Part shown: one piece after another, positions 45,403-52,643 of the stretch | How the letters are laid out: every line of letters starts with the position of its first letter | Numbering within the stretch: position 1 is the stretch's first letter | NCBI GenBank assembly: GCA_963829355.1 | Contig: CAWHHZ010000013.1 | Span: 186,001-250,000, forward strand | Direction: 5' to 3' | Source: CAWHHZ01 sp963829355 | GTDB lineage: Bacteria > Acidobacteriota > Thermoanaerobaculia > Gp7-AA8 > JAHWKK01 | Length of the DNA: 64,000 nt | Notes under the pieces: generated by a model | Told to the model about the DNA's origin: nothing | Databases searched by the model: none | The model's input: the letters and a program-made list of their open reading frames with translations, nothing else | Program-made: the position numbers and the translations under genes

Positions 45403-46400
45403 GAGTTGCGGTCGTCGGAGCTGGATCGTGGGGATCTGCTCTCGCTCTCGCCAGCAGTCGTGCGGGGCATGAAGTGCTGCTCTGGGCACACGATCCGGAG
45501 ATCGCACGGCAGATCCAGGAGACGAGGTCAAATCCCGTATACCTTCCGACTGCGCAGTTCGGTGAGGGGGTGTCGGTCACCAACGAGATCGCCGAGATCG
45601 CCGAGTTCAGCGACCTGATTCTGATGGTGACGCCGAGCCATCATTACCGTGAAGTGCTGACGCAGCTCAGCGGCTACCTGAGGGGTCCGGTCCGCATCGT
45701 GTCCGGGACGAAGGGAATCGAAAACGAGTCGCTGAGCAGGATCTCCGAGATCACCGGCTCCGTGCTGGGCGAGGGGCTGAAGAGTTTTGCGGTCCTCTCC
45801 GGACCCACCTTCGCCGCAGAAGTTTCGCTCGACTACCCGACGACCGCGGTGATCGCTTCGGACAGCGAAGAGTTCTCGACCCTCCTCCAGCACGAGCTTA
45901 GTTACGAGACGTTCCGGCTCTATCGAAGCTGTGACGTCGTCGGTATCGAGATCGGAGGGTCGCTCAAGAACGTCATCGCGATTGCCTCTGGCGTGATTGA
46001 CGGCCTGGGGTATGGATCCAACACCACCTCCGCGCTCATCACACGCGGTCTGCATGAGATGCGACGCCTCGGCGTGACTCTCGGTGGAAAGCCGGAGACA
46101 TTTGCAGGTCTGGCGGGGATGGGCGACCTCGTTCTCACATGTACCGGCAGCCTGTCCCGCAACAGAAGCGTCGGTGTACAGCTCGGTCAGGGCAAGACGC
46201 TCCAGCAGATCCTCCAGGAGACCCGCTATGTCGCCGAGGGCGTGAAGACGGCGAAGTCCGCGAAGATGATCGCAGACAAGTATCAGGCCGAAATGCCGAT
46301 CATCTCGGAGATGTACGCGTTGCTCTACGAGGGAACCACACCGCAGGATTCTCTGAGCAGACTGATGACGCGATCGCTCAAGTCGGAGACCGAGGATTAG
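45399..46400 (+). CDS. gpsA: NAD(P)-dependent glycerol-3-phosphate dehydrogenase
   Basis: This 333-residue protein has the Rossmann start MRVAVVGAGSWGSALALASS, then HDPEIARQIQETRSNPVYLP, VSGTKGIENESL, LSGPTFAAEV, the catalytic lysine in EIGGSLKNVIAIASGVIDGL and CTGSLSRNRSVGVQLGQG. It reduces dihydroxyacetone phosphate to sn-glycerol 3-phosphate. Its ATG overlaps plsY (ATGA). It is the last gene of the operon, followed by a palindromic repeat element. Confidence 0.95.
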   Translation: MRVAVVGAGSWGSALALASSRAGHEVLLWAHDPEIARQIQETRSNPVYLPTAQFGEGVSVTNEIAEIAEFSDLILMVTPSHHYREVLTQLSGYLRGPVRIVSGTKGIENESLSRISEITGSVLGEGLKSFAVLSGPTFAAEVSLDYPTTAVIASDSEEFSTLLQHELSYETFRLYRSCDVVGIEIGGSLKNVIAIASGVIDGLGYGSNTTSALITRGLHEMRRLGVTLGGKPETFAGLAGMGDLVLTCTGSLSRNRSVGVQLGQGKTLQQILQETRYVAEGVKTAKSAKMIADKYQAEMPIISEMYALLYEGTTPQDSLSRLMTRSLKSETED

Positions 46401-46445
46401 GGGCTGAGTCGTTGGTCGCTGGCTGGCGCCGGGAGGAGAAAGGAT

Positions 46446-46570
46446 TGTCATCCTGAGCGCAGCGAAGGATCGGGTGCGTCCTGACTGTCGCGTTCTTTCG
46501 GTCCTGACAGTCGGTAAAGTTCGCGATCCTTCGACCGTCCTGCGCTGCGCTCCGGCGGCTCAGGATGACA
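46446..46570. repeat. TCATCCTGAGCG element, copy 1
   Basis: TGTCATCCTGAGCGCAGCGA at the left is the inverse of GGCTCAGGATGACA at the right, with inner arms GAAGGATCG / CGATCCTTC. The middle repeats CTGACTGTCGCGT and CCTGACAGTCGG. Further copies: 48262-48385, half at 60807-60861, and a nested one at 52298-52594. A solo end lies at ~46668-46691. Confidence 0.85.
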
Positions 46571-46697
46571 TGCCGGGGGTATTTTCAGAGCAGCGAAGAA
46601 TGACGTTCAAGTTACTTCGAGTTGAATCAGGGCGATGGTCAGATTCATCTCGAGTAGGATTCATGCGATCCTTCGCTGCGCTCAGGATGACTGACCG

Positions 46698-47636
46698 ATG
46701 ACTAATGACCAACGACCGGACACCCGCGGATTGACATGGGCAATTGCTGCCTACGTGTGGTGGGGGCTCGGGCCGGTGTACTTCAAGGCGGTCGCTCATG
46801 TGACGCCGCTCGAGATTCTGGCGCATCGGGTCATCTGGTCACTTCTGTTTCTCACCCTCCTTCTGTCGATCCGATCGCGATGGGGAGCGTTCCGACGGGC
46901 GGTATCGAACCGTCAAACGCTGCTCATCCTGACGGTGACCTCCTTCACGATCAGCGCGAACTGGTTCGTCTACATCTGGGCCGTGACGAATGGACAGATC
47001 GTCCAGGCGAGTCTGGGGTACTTCATCAATCCTCTGGTGAGCGTGCTGATGGGGTTCCTCTTCCTCAAAGAGCAGCTCTCGCGGGTCGAGTGGACCGCGG
47101 TCGCGCTCGCGGCCGCAGGTGTGATCTGGCTGACTCTGGCGGCGGGTGTGTTTCCCGGGATCTCGCTGTTTCTCGCGTTTTCCTTCGGCGTCTACGGGCT
47201 TCTCCGGAAGATCGCGAAAGTCGAATCGATCGAGGGTCTCGCCGTGGAGACCGGAATCGTTCTCCCCCTCGCTCTCGGATACCTCGTCGTGCTCGGAATG
47301 AAAGGAACGATTTCGTTCGGCTCCGTTTCGCGCTCGACTGACCTCCTGCTGATCGCCGCTGGCATCGTCACGGCGACACCGCTGATCTGGTTTGCCATCG
47401 CGGTGCGGAGATTGCGGCTCGCGACGATCGGCATCCTCCAGTACCTCGCGCCGACCATCCAGTTCGTTCTTGCGCTGGTGGTGTACCACGAGCCATTCGA
47501 TCACGATCGTCTCATCGCCTTCCTGATGATCTGGGGCGCGCTTGCGATCTACACCGGATCGATGGTGAAGAGAAACTTCGACTCGAGACGCCTGACCGCA
47601 GACACGGTTCCAACAGCCCTCAGCGGAAGAGAGTAG
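46698..47636 (+). CDS. rarD: EamA-family transporter RarD
   Basis: This 312-residue protein with ten predicted helices begins (TNDQRPDTRGLTWAIAAYVW) in the style of RarD: WWGLGPVYFKAVAHVTPLEI, LAHRVIWSLLFL, NWFVYIWAVTNGQIVQASLG, YFINPLVSVLMGFLFLKEQL and the late LQYLAPTIQFVLALVVYHEP. These are diagnostic family segments. It is a DMT-superfamily permease of unknown substrate in the inner membrane. The repeat copy just upstream likely separates it from gpsA. Confidence 0.92.
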   Translation: MTNDQRPDTRGLTWAIAAYVWWGLGPVYFKAVAHVTPLEILAHRVIWSLLFLTLLLSIRSRWGAFRRAVSNRQTLLILTVTSFTISANWFVYIWAVTNGQIVQASLGYFINPLVSVLMGFLFLKEQLSRVEWTAVALAAAGVIWLTLAAGVFPGISLFLAFSFGVYGLLRKIAKVESIEGLAVETGIVLPLALGYLVVLGMKGTISFGSVSRSTDLLLIAAGIVTATPLIWFAIAVRRLRLATIGILQYLAPTIQFVLALVVYHEPFDHDRLIAFLMIWGALAIYTGSMVKRNFDSRRLTADTVPTALSGRE

Positions 47637-47668
47637 CCGCGGAGTCGCTGGATCATTAGAAGGTGAAC

Positions 47669-48181
47669 ATGACCATCATCGAGACCGAGCGCCTTCACAT
47701 CCGGGAGCTCTCCGCCGAAACAGACGCAGCCTTTGTGATCGAGCTCTTCAATACATCGGACTTTCTCCGGTTCATCGGCGACCGGAAGCTCAGGACCACC
47801 GATGATGGCGTCCGCTACATCCAGGAACAGATCACGAGGCACTCGTCGCTCGGATTCGCGCTCTGGGCGGTCGAACTGAGAGACTCCTGCGAGCTCGTCG
47901 GCATCTGTGGACTGCTGCGTCGCCCTCCAATCGAGGACGTGGAGATCGGCTTCGGCTTCCTCGAGCGGTTCTATCGCCGCGGGTATGCCTTCGAGGCCGC
48001 TGAAGCGGTCATGAACTTCGGGTCGCGAACCCTCGGTCTGACGCGGATCGCCGCCGTCACCCATCCGGAGAACAGAGGCTCGATCAAAGTTCTCGAAAAG
48101 CTCGGGATGCAGTTCGAGGGAATGATTGATCTGCCGGGATACGAGACGAAGCGGATGTTGTTTGTGCGGACCTGGGAGTGA
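47669..48181 (+). CDS. GNAT-family acetyltransferase (RimJ/RimL type)
   Basis: This 170-residue GNAT fold protein begins MTIIETERLHIRELSAETDA and has GFALWAVELRDSCELVGICG, VEIGFGFLERFYRRGYAFEA (motif A), AAVTHPENRGSIKVLEKLGM (motif B) and ends GYETKRMLFVRTWE. This is the RimJ-like branch that acetylates protein N-termini or small amines. AGAAGGTG lies upstream of ATG 47669. No partner gene suggests the substrate. Confidence 0.9.
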   Translation: MTIIETERLHIRELSAETDAAFVIELFNTSDFLRFIGDRKLRTTDDGVRYIQEQITRHSSLGFALWAVELRDSCELVGICGLLRRPPIEDVEIGFGFLERFYRRGYAFEAAEAVMNFGSRTLGLTRIAAVTHPENRGSIKVLEKLGMQFEGMIDLPGYETKRMLFVRTWE

Positions 48182-48261
48182 CGGGGGAGGCAGTCGGCAG
48201 TCGTTATGGAAATCGCTCGAGAGACTTACCACTGAAGCCCAGCGGCCGACTACGAAAAGCT

Positions 48262-48385
48262 TGTCATCCTGAGCGCCAGCGAAGGATCGGGTACGTCCTG
48301 ACTGTCGCGTACTTTCCGTCCTGAGAGTCGGGCCGTGCGCGATCCTTCGACCGTCCTCCGCTGCGCTACGGCGGCTCAGGATGAC
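48262..48385. repeat. TCATCCTGAGCG element, copy 2
   Basis: It matches copy 1 in length and layout. Its right end overlaps the last ~20 bases of the convergent glycosyltransferase and supplies the RHPEPP-stop of that gene. Confidence 0.85.
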
Positions 48386-49715
48386 GATCGGTACGCTGAG
48401 GATTTGTGCGTCTGCGGCGTGCTCGGTCCCAGCGCCAGGCGACCAGTGGTACGCCGTAACTGAGCAGGAGCACCACGAGCGGGTGGAATGATGCGTACAG
48501 CAGGTACGACATCATGCTGCCGCAGGCGAGATAGAGCCAGATGCGTCGCTCAGCGGCGAGGGCGATGATCGCCACGGGTAGCCAGTACCAGGGGTGGACG
48601 GTGGGGGAAAAGATCAGGAGCAGGCCGAGCGAATCGGCGACGGCGGCCGGCGTTCCCGGAGTGCGACGAAGCACAACCACAACTGCCGCCAGAAACAGCA
48701 GGCCGAGAATCGCGCGGGTGATCATGGCCGGGTAGAGGAGTCCGTAAACCGTAGCCGAGATCGAATCGAGCGTCAGCGGGTCTTTGATCGTCGTCCACAT
48801 CGTCTGGGCGATCGCGTCGAGGTGCAGAAGCTCAACGACGCGGACGAGTGGCTCATACACAGGGCCGTTGAATGACCAGCTCCGCGAGTAGTCTCGAAGG
48901 CCCGGCATCACCGCACCTCCGAGGAACGGCACGAAAGCGATTGCGAGTGTGCATGAAAATCCAAGAAGCCAGCGGCCGCGATGCTTCGAGCTCCGGAGAA
49001 GCGCAGGGAGCGCCGCCGCTGGCAGCACCTTGGTTCCCGCGGCGAGACCGACAGCGACGCCGGAGAGCATGGGTCGACTCAGAGCTGACAGCGACACGAG
49101 GAGCATCGCGGCAGCCGCCGCGTCGACGTGTGCGCTCCAGTGTCCCTCCCAGACCGCGAGAGGAAACAGAGCCCAGAGAAGCGCGGCGCGAGGGGAAGTA
49201 CGATGCAGGCAGGTGAGCGCGGCGATCTCGAACATAAGAAGGAGAGCGCGCCACACGAGCAGCGATCCTCCACCGATCGCCGGAATCAGAAAGAGGAGTT
49301 GCGCGTACGGTGGATATATCGTCGCGATTTCAGGATGATTGATCGCGCCGTGCCATGCGCTGCGAAGGTGAGTCAGCGACGGATCATCGGGTGGCGAAGC
49401 GTACGGACTGTGACCGGAAAGCGATACTCTCCCGTCCCAGAGGTAGCGCCAGACGTCGCCGGAGAGATCGGGAGCGAAGAACCAGAGCGGGACGCGCATC
49501 AATACAGCAATGATGAGAACTGACCGAACTGTCTGCGCGCGCAGATCGAGGCGAGCGAATAGAATCAGCCACGCCGCCGAAGCTGCCGTTGAGACGATTG
49601 CGAATCCGGGAAATCCTGCGAGACGAAAGATGAACGGAGCCGTGAGAACCAGCGCGGCAACGAGGATCATCATCAACAGCGCCGACCGGGAGGCCAGATG
49701 AGTACGGCGGACCAT
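48366..49715 (-). CDS. Polytopic membrane glycosyltransferase (GT87/DUF2029-like)
   Basis: This ~449-residue protein with about eleven membrane helices has the GT-C style loop LSGDVWRYLWDGRVSLSGHS (D-x-x-R-Y/D-W-D-G), then YPPYAQLLFLIPAI and FSPTVHPWYWLPVAIIALAA, the usual order for DUF2029 or related mannosyltransferases that use polyprenyl-linked sugars. The start overlaps that of the divergent GT2 gene by 18 bases; an internal ATG near 49673 may be the true start. Its last codons come from a palindromic repeat, so the natural C-terminus was probably replaced. Confidence 0.82.
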   Translation of the reverse strand: MVRRTHLASRSALLMMILVAALVLTAPFIFRLAGFPGFAIVSTAASAAWLILFARLDLRAQTVRSVLIIAVLMRVPLWFFAPDLSGDVWRYLWDGRVSLSGHSPYASPPDDPSLTHLRSAWHGAINHPEIATIYPPYAQLLFLIPAIGGGSLLVWRALLLMFEIAALTCLHRTSPRAALLWALFPLAVWEGHWSAHVDAAAAAMLLVSLSALSRPMLSGVAVGLAAGTKVLPAAALPALLRSSKHRGRWLLGFSCTLAIAFVPFLGGAVMPGLRDYSRSWSFNGPVYEPLVRVVELLHLDAIAQTMWTTIKDPLTLDSISATVYGLLYPAMITRAILGLLFLAAVVVVLRRTPGTPAAVADSLGLLLIFSPTVHPWYWLPVAIIALAAERRIWLYLACGSMMSYLLYASFHPLVVLLLSYGVPLVAWRWDRARRRRTNPQRTDRHPEPP

Positions 49716-51179
49716 GTCCTTCTGACGGTCTACTACGCGCTCCTCATCTGGCTGGTCGTGTATGCGGTCCACAGGTTTCACCTGATCCGTCTCGTGCGGC
49801 GGGCATCGTATCGCGCTCCGCGTCCGCCAGCGCCCGAACAGTGGCCCGCGGTGACCGTGCAGTTGCCGGTGTTCAACGAACCGGCCGTGGTGGGGCGGCT
49901 CGTGCGTGCGGCTGTTGCACTCGACTATCCAGGCCGGCTCGAGATTCAGATTCTCGATGACTCGACCGACGAGACCACAGCGCTCATTCAGGAAGAGCTG
50001 GAGAGCATCGGTTCTTGCGGGGCCACCGTGGTTCACATCCGGCGCGAGCAGCAGGGACGGCTACAAGGCGGGGGCTCTCGCGTACGGGTTCGGGCGTTCG
50101 AGTCCCAGATGTTCGCAGTCTTCGACGCCGATTTCGTTCCCCCGCCTGACTTTCTGCTGCGGACGGTCCCCTGGTTCGCAGACCCCGCCATCGGTATGGT
50201 TCAGGCGCGGTGGACCCACCTGAATCGGGACGAGTCTCTTCTGACCCGCCTCCAGGCTCTGTACCTCGATGCTCATTTTGCAGTCGAGTCGGCGGCTCGT
50301 CACGGGCACGGGCTCTTCTTCAACTTCAACGGCACCGCCGGCGTGTGGCGCCGGCAGGCGATCGAGGAGTCAGGAGGATGGTCCGCCACGACCGTGACCG
50401 AGGATCTCGATCTTTCGTATCGGGCTCAGAGGGAAGGGTGGAAGTTTCACTTTCTTTCCGACGTGGAGGTTCCCGCGGAGCTGCCGAACACGATCACGGC
50501 GTTTCAGGGACAACAGTTCCGGTGGGCCAAGGGGTCGCTCCAGACGGCGCGCCTTCATGTCCGGTCGCTGCTCGAAAGCGATCTCCCCTGGCGGGTGCGA
50601 TTGGAAGCGGTTTTCCATCTGACCAACAACTTCGCATATCTCCTGACTCTGCTCCTCGCGCTCCTGCTGGTGCCTTCGATGATGATTCGCTACGCATCGG
50701 GGATGAGCTGGTTTCTGTTGCTCGACGGCCTGCTCTTTTTCAGCTCGACGAGCTCTCTGCTGCTCTTCTACCGTGAAGGACAGAGGCAGGTTGGACATGG
50801 GCCGCCGACTGCTGGAGAGCTCGCATGGCTGATCCCCTTCGGTGTGGGTCTGAGTGTCGTCAATGCGCGGGCGGTGCTGGAAGGGATCGTCCTGAAGGGT
50901 GGGGAGTTCAATCGCACACCAAAACAGGGAAGACCAGGGCAGAGACGAGTGGAGGCGAGACCGCGGCTTCCTCTGCCGGAGCTGACCCTCGCCACGTACT
51001 TCGGATTCGCCGCGGTTCTCGTCACGATTCACGGAATCCTGATCCCACTGCCATTCATTCTGCTGTTTCTGGCCGGCTACGGCAGTGCGGCGTTCCTGTC
51101 GCTGAAGGATCGTAGAGTGCATCAGGCGGGGCGTGTGGCCGGGTCGATTGCCCTCCGCCGATTGAGTGAGGGGAACTGA
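49698..51179 (+). CDS. Processive GT2 (cellulose synthase-like) glycosyltransferase
   Basis: This 493-residue protein has a membrane helix, the catalytic domain (VTVQLPVFNEPAVVGRLVRA; ILDDSTDETT; FAVFDADFVPP; ATTVTEDLDLSYRAQREGWK; and the QxxRW site FQGQQFRWAKGSLQ), then four or five helices. The D, DxD, TED and QxxRW set is that of CslA-like synthases, some of which make beta-mannans. Between 50056 and 50095 the text QGRLQGGGSRVRVRAFESQM replaces the expected DGYKAGALAYG segment, which appears in another frame: two compensating indels. It is divergent from the GT-C gene, suggesting a joint polysaccharide pathway. Confidence 0.88.
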   Translation: MSTADHVLLTVYYALLIWLVVYAVHRFHLIRLVRRASYRAPRPPAPEQWPAVTVQLPVFNEPAVVGRLVRAAVALDYPGRLEIQILDDSTDETTALIQEELESIGSCGATVVHIRREQQGRLQGGGSRVRVRAFESQMFAVFDADFVPPPDFLLRTVPWFADPAIGMVQARWTHLNRDESLLTRLQALYLDAHFAVESAARHGHGLFFNFNGTAGVWRRQAIEESGGWSATTVTEDLDLSYRAQREGWKFHFLSDVEVPAELPNTITAFQGQQFRWAKGSLQTARLHVRSLLESDLPWRVRLEAVFHLTNNFAYLLTLLLALLLVPSMMIRYASGMSWFLLLDGLLFFSSTSSLLLFYREGQRQVGHGPPTAGELAWLIPFGVGLSVVNARAVLEGIVLKGGEFNRTPKQGRPGQRRVEARPRLPLPELTLATYFGFAAVLVTIHGILIPLPFILLFLAGYGSAAFLSLKDRRVHQAGRVAGSIALRRLSEGN

Positions 51180-51348
51180 CCCCTTCGAAACCTCTCGGAG
51201 CACGGGGGCTGTCATTCCGAAGCGAAGCGAGGAGTCTGGGGGCGGGACGAATCCCGCTCCCCGTGGTGACCACAAGGCGACCATCTCCGTCTGAGAGACG
51301 CCACTGGCGTGCTGGTTGCAAATGTTATTTGCTACAAAAGGAGGTCAA

Positions 51349-51483
51349 ATGATCAAGTTTCTGATGAATATTGTCCGCTATCGAATGGGGCAGCGCGCCG
51401 GGAAGAAGATGGCCCGCGCCATGGGGCTTCGATGGATGTCCAAACCCCTCGGCGTACTTGCCGGATTCAAGGCGACGCGCTGA
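51349..51483 (+). CDS. 44-residue small basic protein
   Basis: It has an ideal start (AGGAGGT, five bases, ATG) and an intrinsic terminator 25 bases after the stop. The product starts MIKFLMNIVRYRMGQRAGKK and continues MARAMGLRWMSKPLGVLAGF with net positive charge and amphipathic helices. No family is recognisable. It lies alone between the GT2 gene and the MshEN gene on the same strand; the upstream region 51300-51340 is AT-rich. Signals on both sides make translation likely. Confidence 0.65.
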   Translation: MIKFLMNIVRYRMGQRAGKKMARAMGLRWMSKPLGVLAGFKATR

Positions 51484-51508
51484 CTCGCATGATCGAGTGA
51501 TTCCATTA

Positions 51509-51531
51509 CCCCGCCATCGGCGGGGTTTTTT
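51509..51531 (+). terminator. Intrinsic terminator of the 44-aa gene
   Basis: CCCCGCC-ATC-GGCGGGG followed by TTTTTT is a perfect 7-bp GC stem with a U-run, the best terminator in the window. Confidence 0.9.
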
Positions 51532-51590
51532 GTGTTCTGGGTCACGCGGTTTGCATACTCTGCGGGGGTTACAATGGCGGACGGCGACTT

Positions 51591-52250
51591 ATGAAGCGGA
51601 ATCTGGGACTCATGCTCCTGGAGTCGAATCTCATCGACGAAGTCCAGATGCAGATCGCACTCGAGGAGCAGAAGCGGACCGGGCGGAAGTTCGGTTCGAC
51701 ACTGGTCGATCTGAAGTTCATCGACGAGAATGTGCTCGCTGCATTTCTGTCGAAACAGATTGACATCCCGTGTATCAGCCTTCTCAACGTGCATGTTCCG
51801 AGAAAGCTGGTGCGCAATTTTCCGCTCACTCTCGCGCAGACATGTCGCGCGGTGCCAGTCGCTGTGAAAGATGGCCGGCTGGAAGTCGCGATGGCGGATC
51901 CGACCGACATCGATGTCGTCGAGAAGATCGAGATGGTGACCGGCAAGGAGATCCAGCCGTTGATCGCTCCTCAGAGCTCGATCGACAAGATGATCGAACG
52001 CCTCTATCTGACCGAAGGCGATCCGGAGGAAACGCTGTCAATTCGGCTCGTCGAAGACTCGAGCGACTCCTACAACGATCCTCTCTTCAGGGAACTGGTC
52101 GAGGAGCTCGAGGAGACGGATCTCAATGCGCGCCTGGCGCGGATCGAGAAACAGCTCGGCGAGACATGGACTCTGGTCGAGAAGATCCTCCGGAAGGTCG
52201 AAGTCCTCGACCGTCTCCAGGAGATCGCAGAGGCGAGCAGGCGCGAGTAG
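51591..52250 (+). CDS. Stand-alone MshEN (GspE N-terminal) domain protein
   Basis: This 219-residue protein begins MKRNLGLMLLESNLIDEVQM, then IALEEQKRTGRKFGSTLVDL and KFIDENVLAAFLSKQIDIPC, the double helix-loop repeat of MshEN domains. After that VAVKDGRLEVAMADPTDIDV and a long coiled tail (ARIEKQLGETWTLVEKILRK) follow; no ATPase domain exists. MshEN binds cyclic di-GMP through its R/L-G-x-x-L-L-x-x-x-L-I repeats, so this may be a diguanylate receptor adapter. The RR-GGDEF gene at 27495 could supply the ligand; that link is inferred. Confidence 0.8.
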   Translation: MKRNLGLMLLESNLIDEVQMQIALEEQKRTGRKFGSTLVDLKFIDENVLAAFLSKQIDIPCISLLNVHVPRKLVRNFPLTLAQTCRAVPVAVKDGRLEVAMADPTDIDVVEKIEMVTGKEIQPLIAPQSSIDKMIERLYLTEGDPEETLSIRLVEDSSDSYNDPLFRELVEELEETDLNARLARIEKQLGETWTLVEKILRKVEVLDRLQEIAEASRRE

Positions 52251-52297
52251 CGGAGAAGCCGGTAGAGGCACCATTCTGATCCGAGCGTCGGGAACCT

Positions 52298-52594
52298 TGT
52301 CATCCTGAGCGCGAGACTGTGAGAAAACGCCTCGTGAATCGAGGCTGTGACTTTGGAGTGCGGTGCTCGCCGGAGGACGAGCCCCGCTTTGGATCCCGTG
52401 GCGACCACCATCGAGGCCGCAATCGGGACCAGTCAGGAAATTTCCACTGCAGCTTGCAACCCGCCGCAGCCCGTAAGGCGGCGTGATGTAAAGCTGAGCT
52501 CGTCCTTCGGCGAGCTCAGCACTCCAAAAAAGACGGTGGCGAAGCCGATCGGTTTTTCACACAGTCTGGAGCGAAGGATCTCGCTCAGGATGAC
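52298..52594. repeat. TCATCCTGAGCG element, interrupted copy
   Basis: Left end TGTCATCCTGAGCGCGAGAC and right end GCGAAGGATCTCGCTCAGGA are inverted, and the inner arms GACTGTGAGAAAA / TTTTTCACACAGTC pair across the insertion. Confidence 0.7.
52351..52528. repeat. CTTTGGAGTG element, copy 2 (nested)
   Basis: It has the same ends and hairpins as 10057-10201 (CTTTGGAGTG; GAGCTCGTCCTTCGGCGAGC; CACTCCAAA) but a different ~80-bp middle. Confidence 0.75.
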
Positions 52595-52643
52595 GCCTTA
52601 TCCGTCTACCCGTCGGCGCAAAGGGTGAGCGTACTTGACGGCT

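Larger units (their letters stand above)
52251..52643. other. 393-bp gap filled by nested repeats
   Basis: A TCATCCTGAGCG element (52298-52594) is split by a CTTTGGAGTG element (52351-52528). Nothing else is visible before the convergent ppdK stop. Confidence 0.7.
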
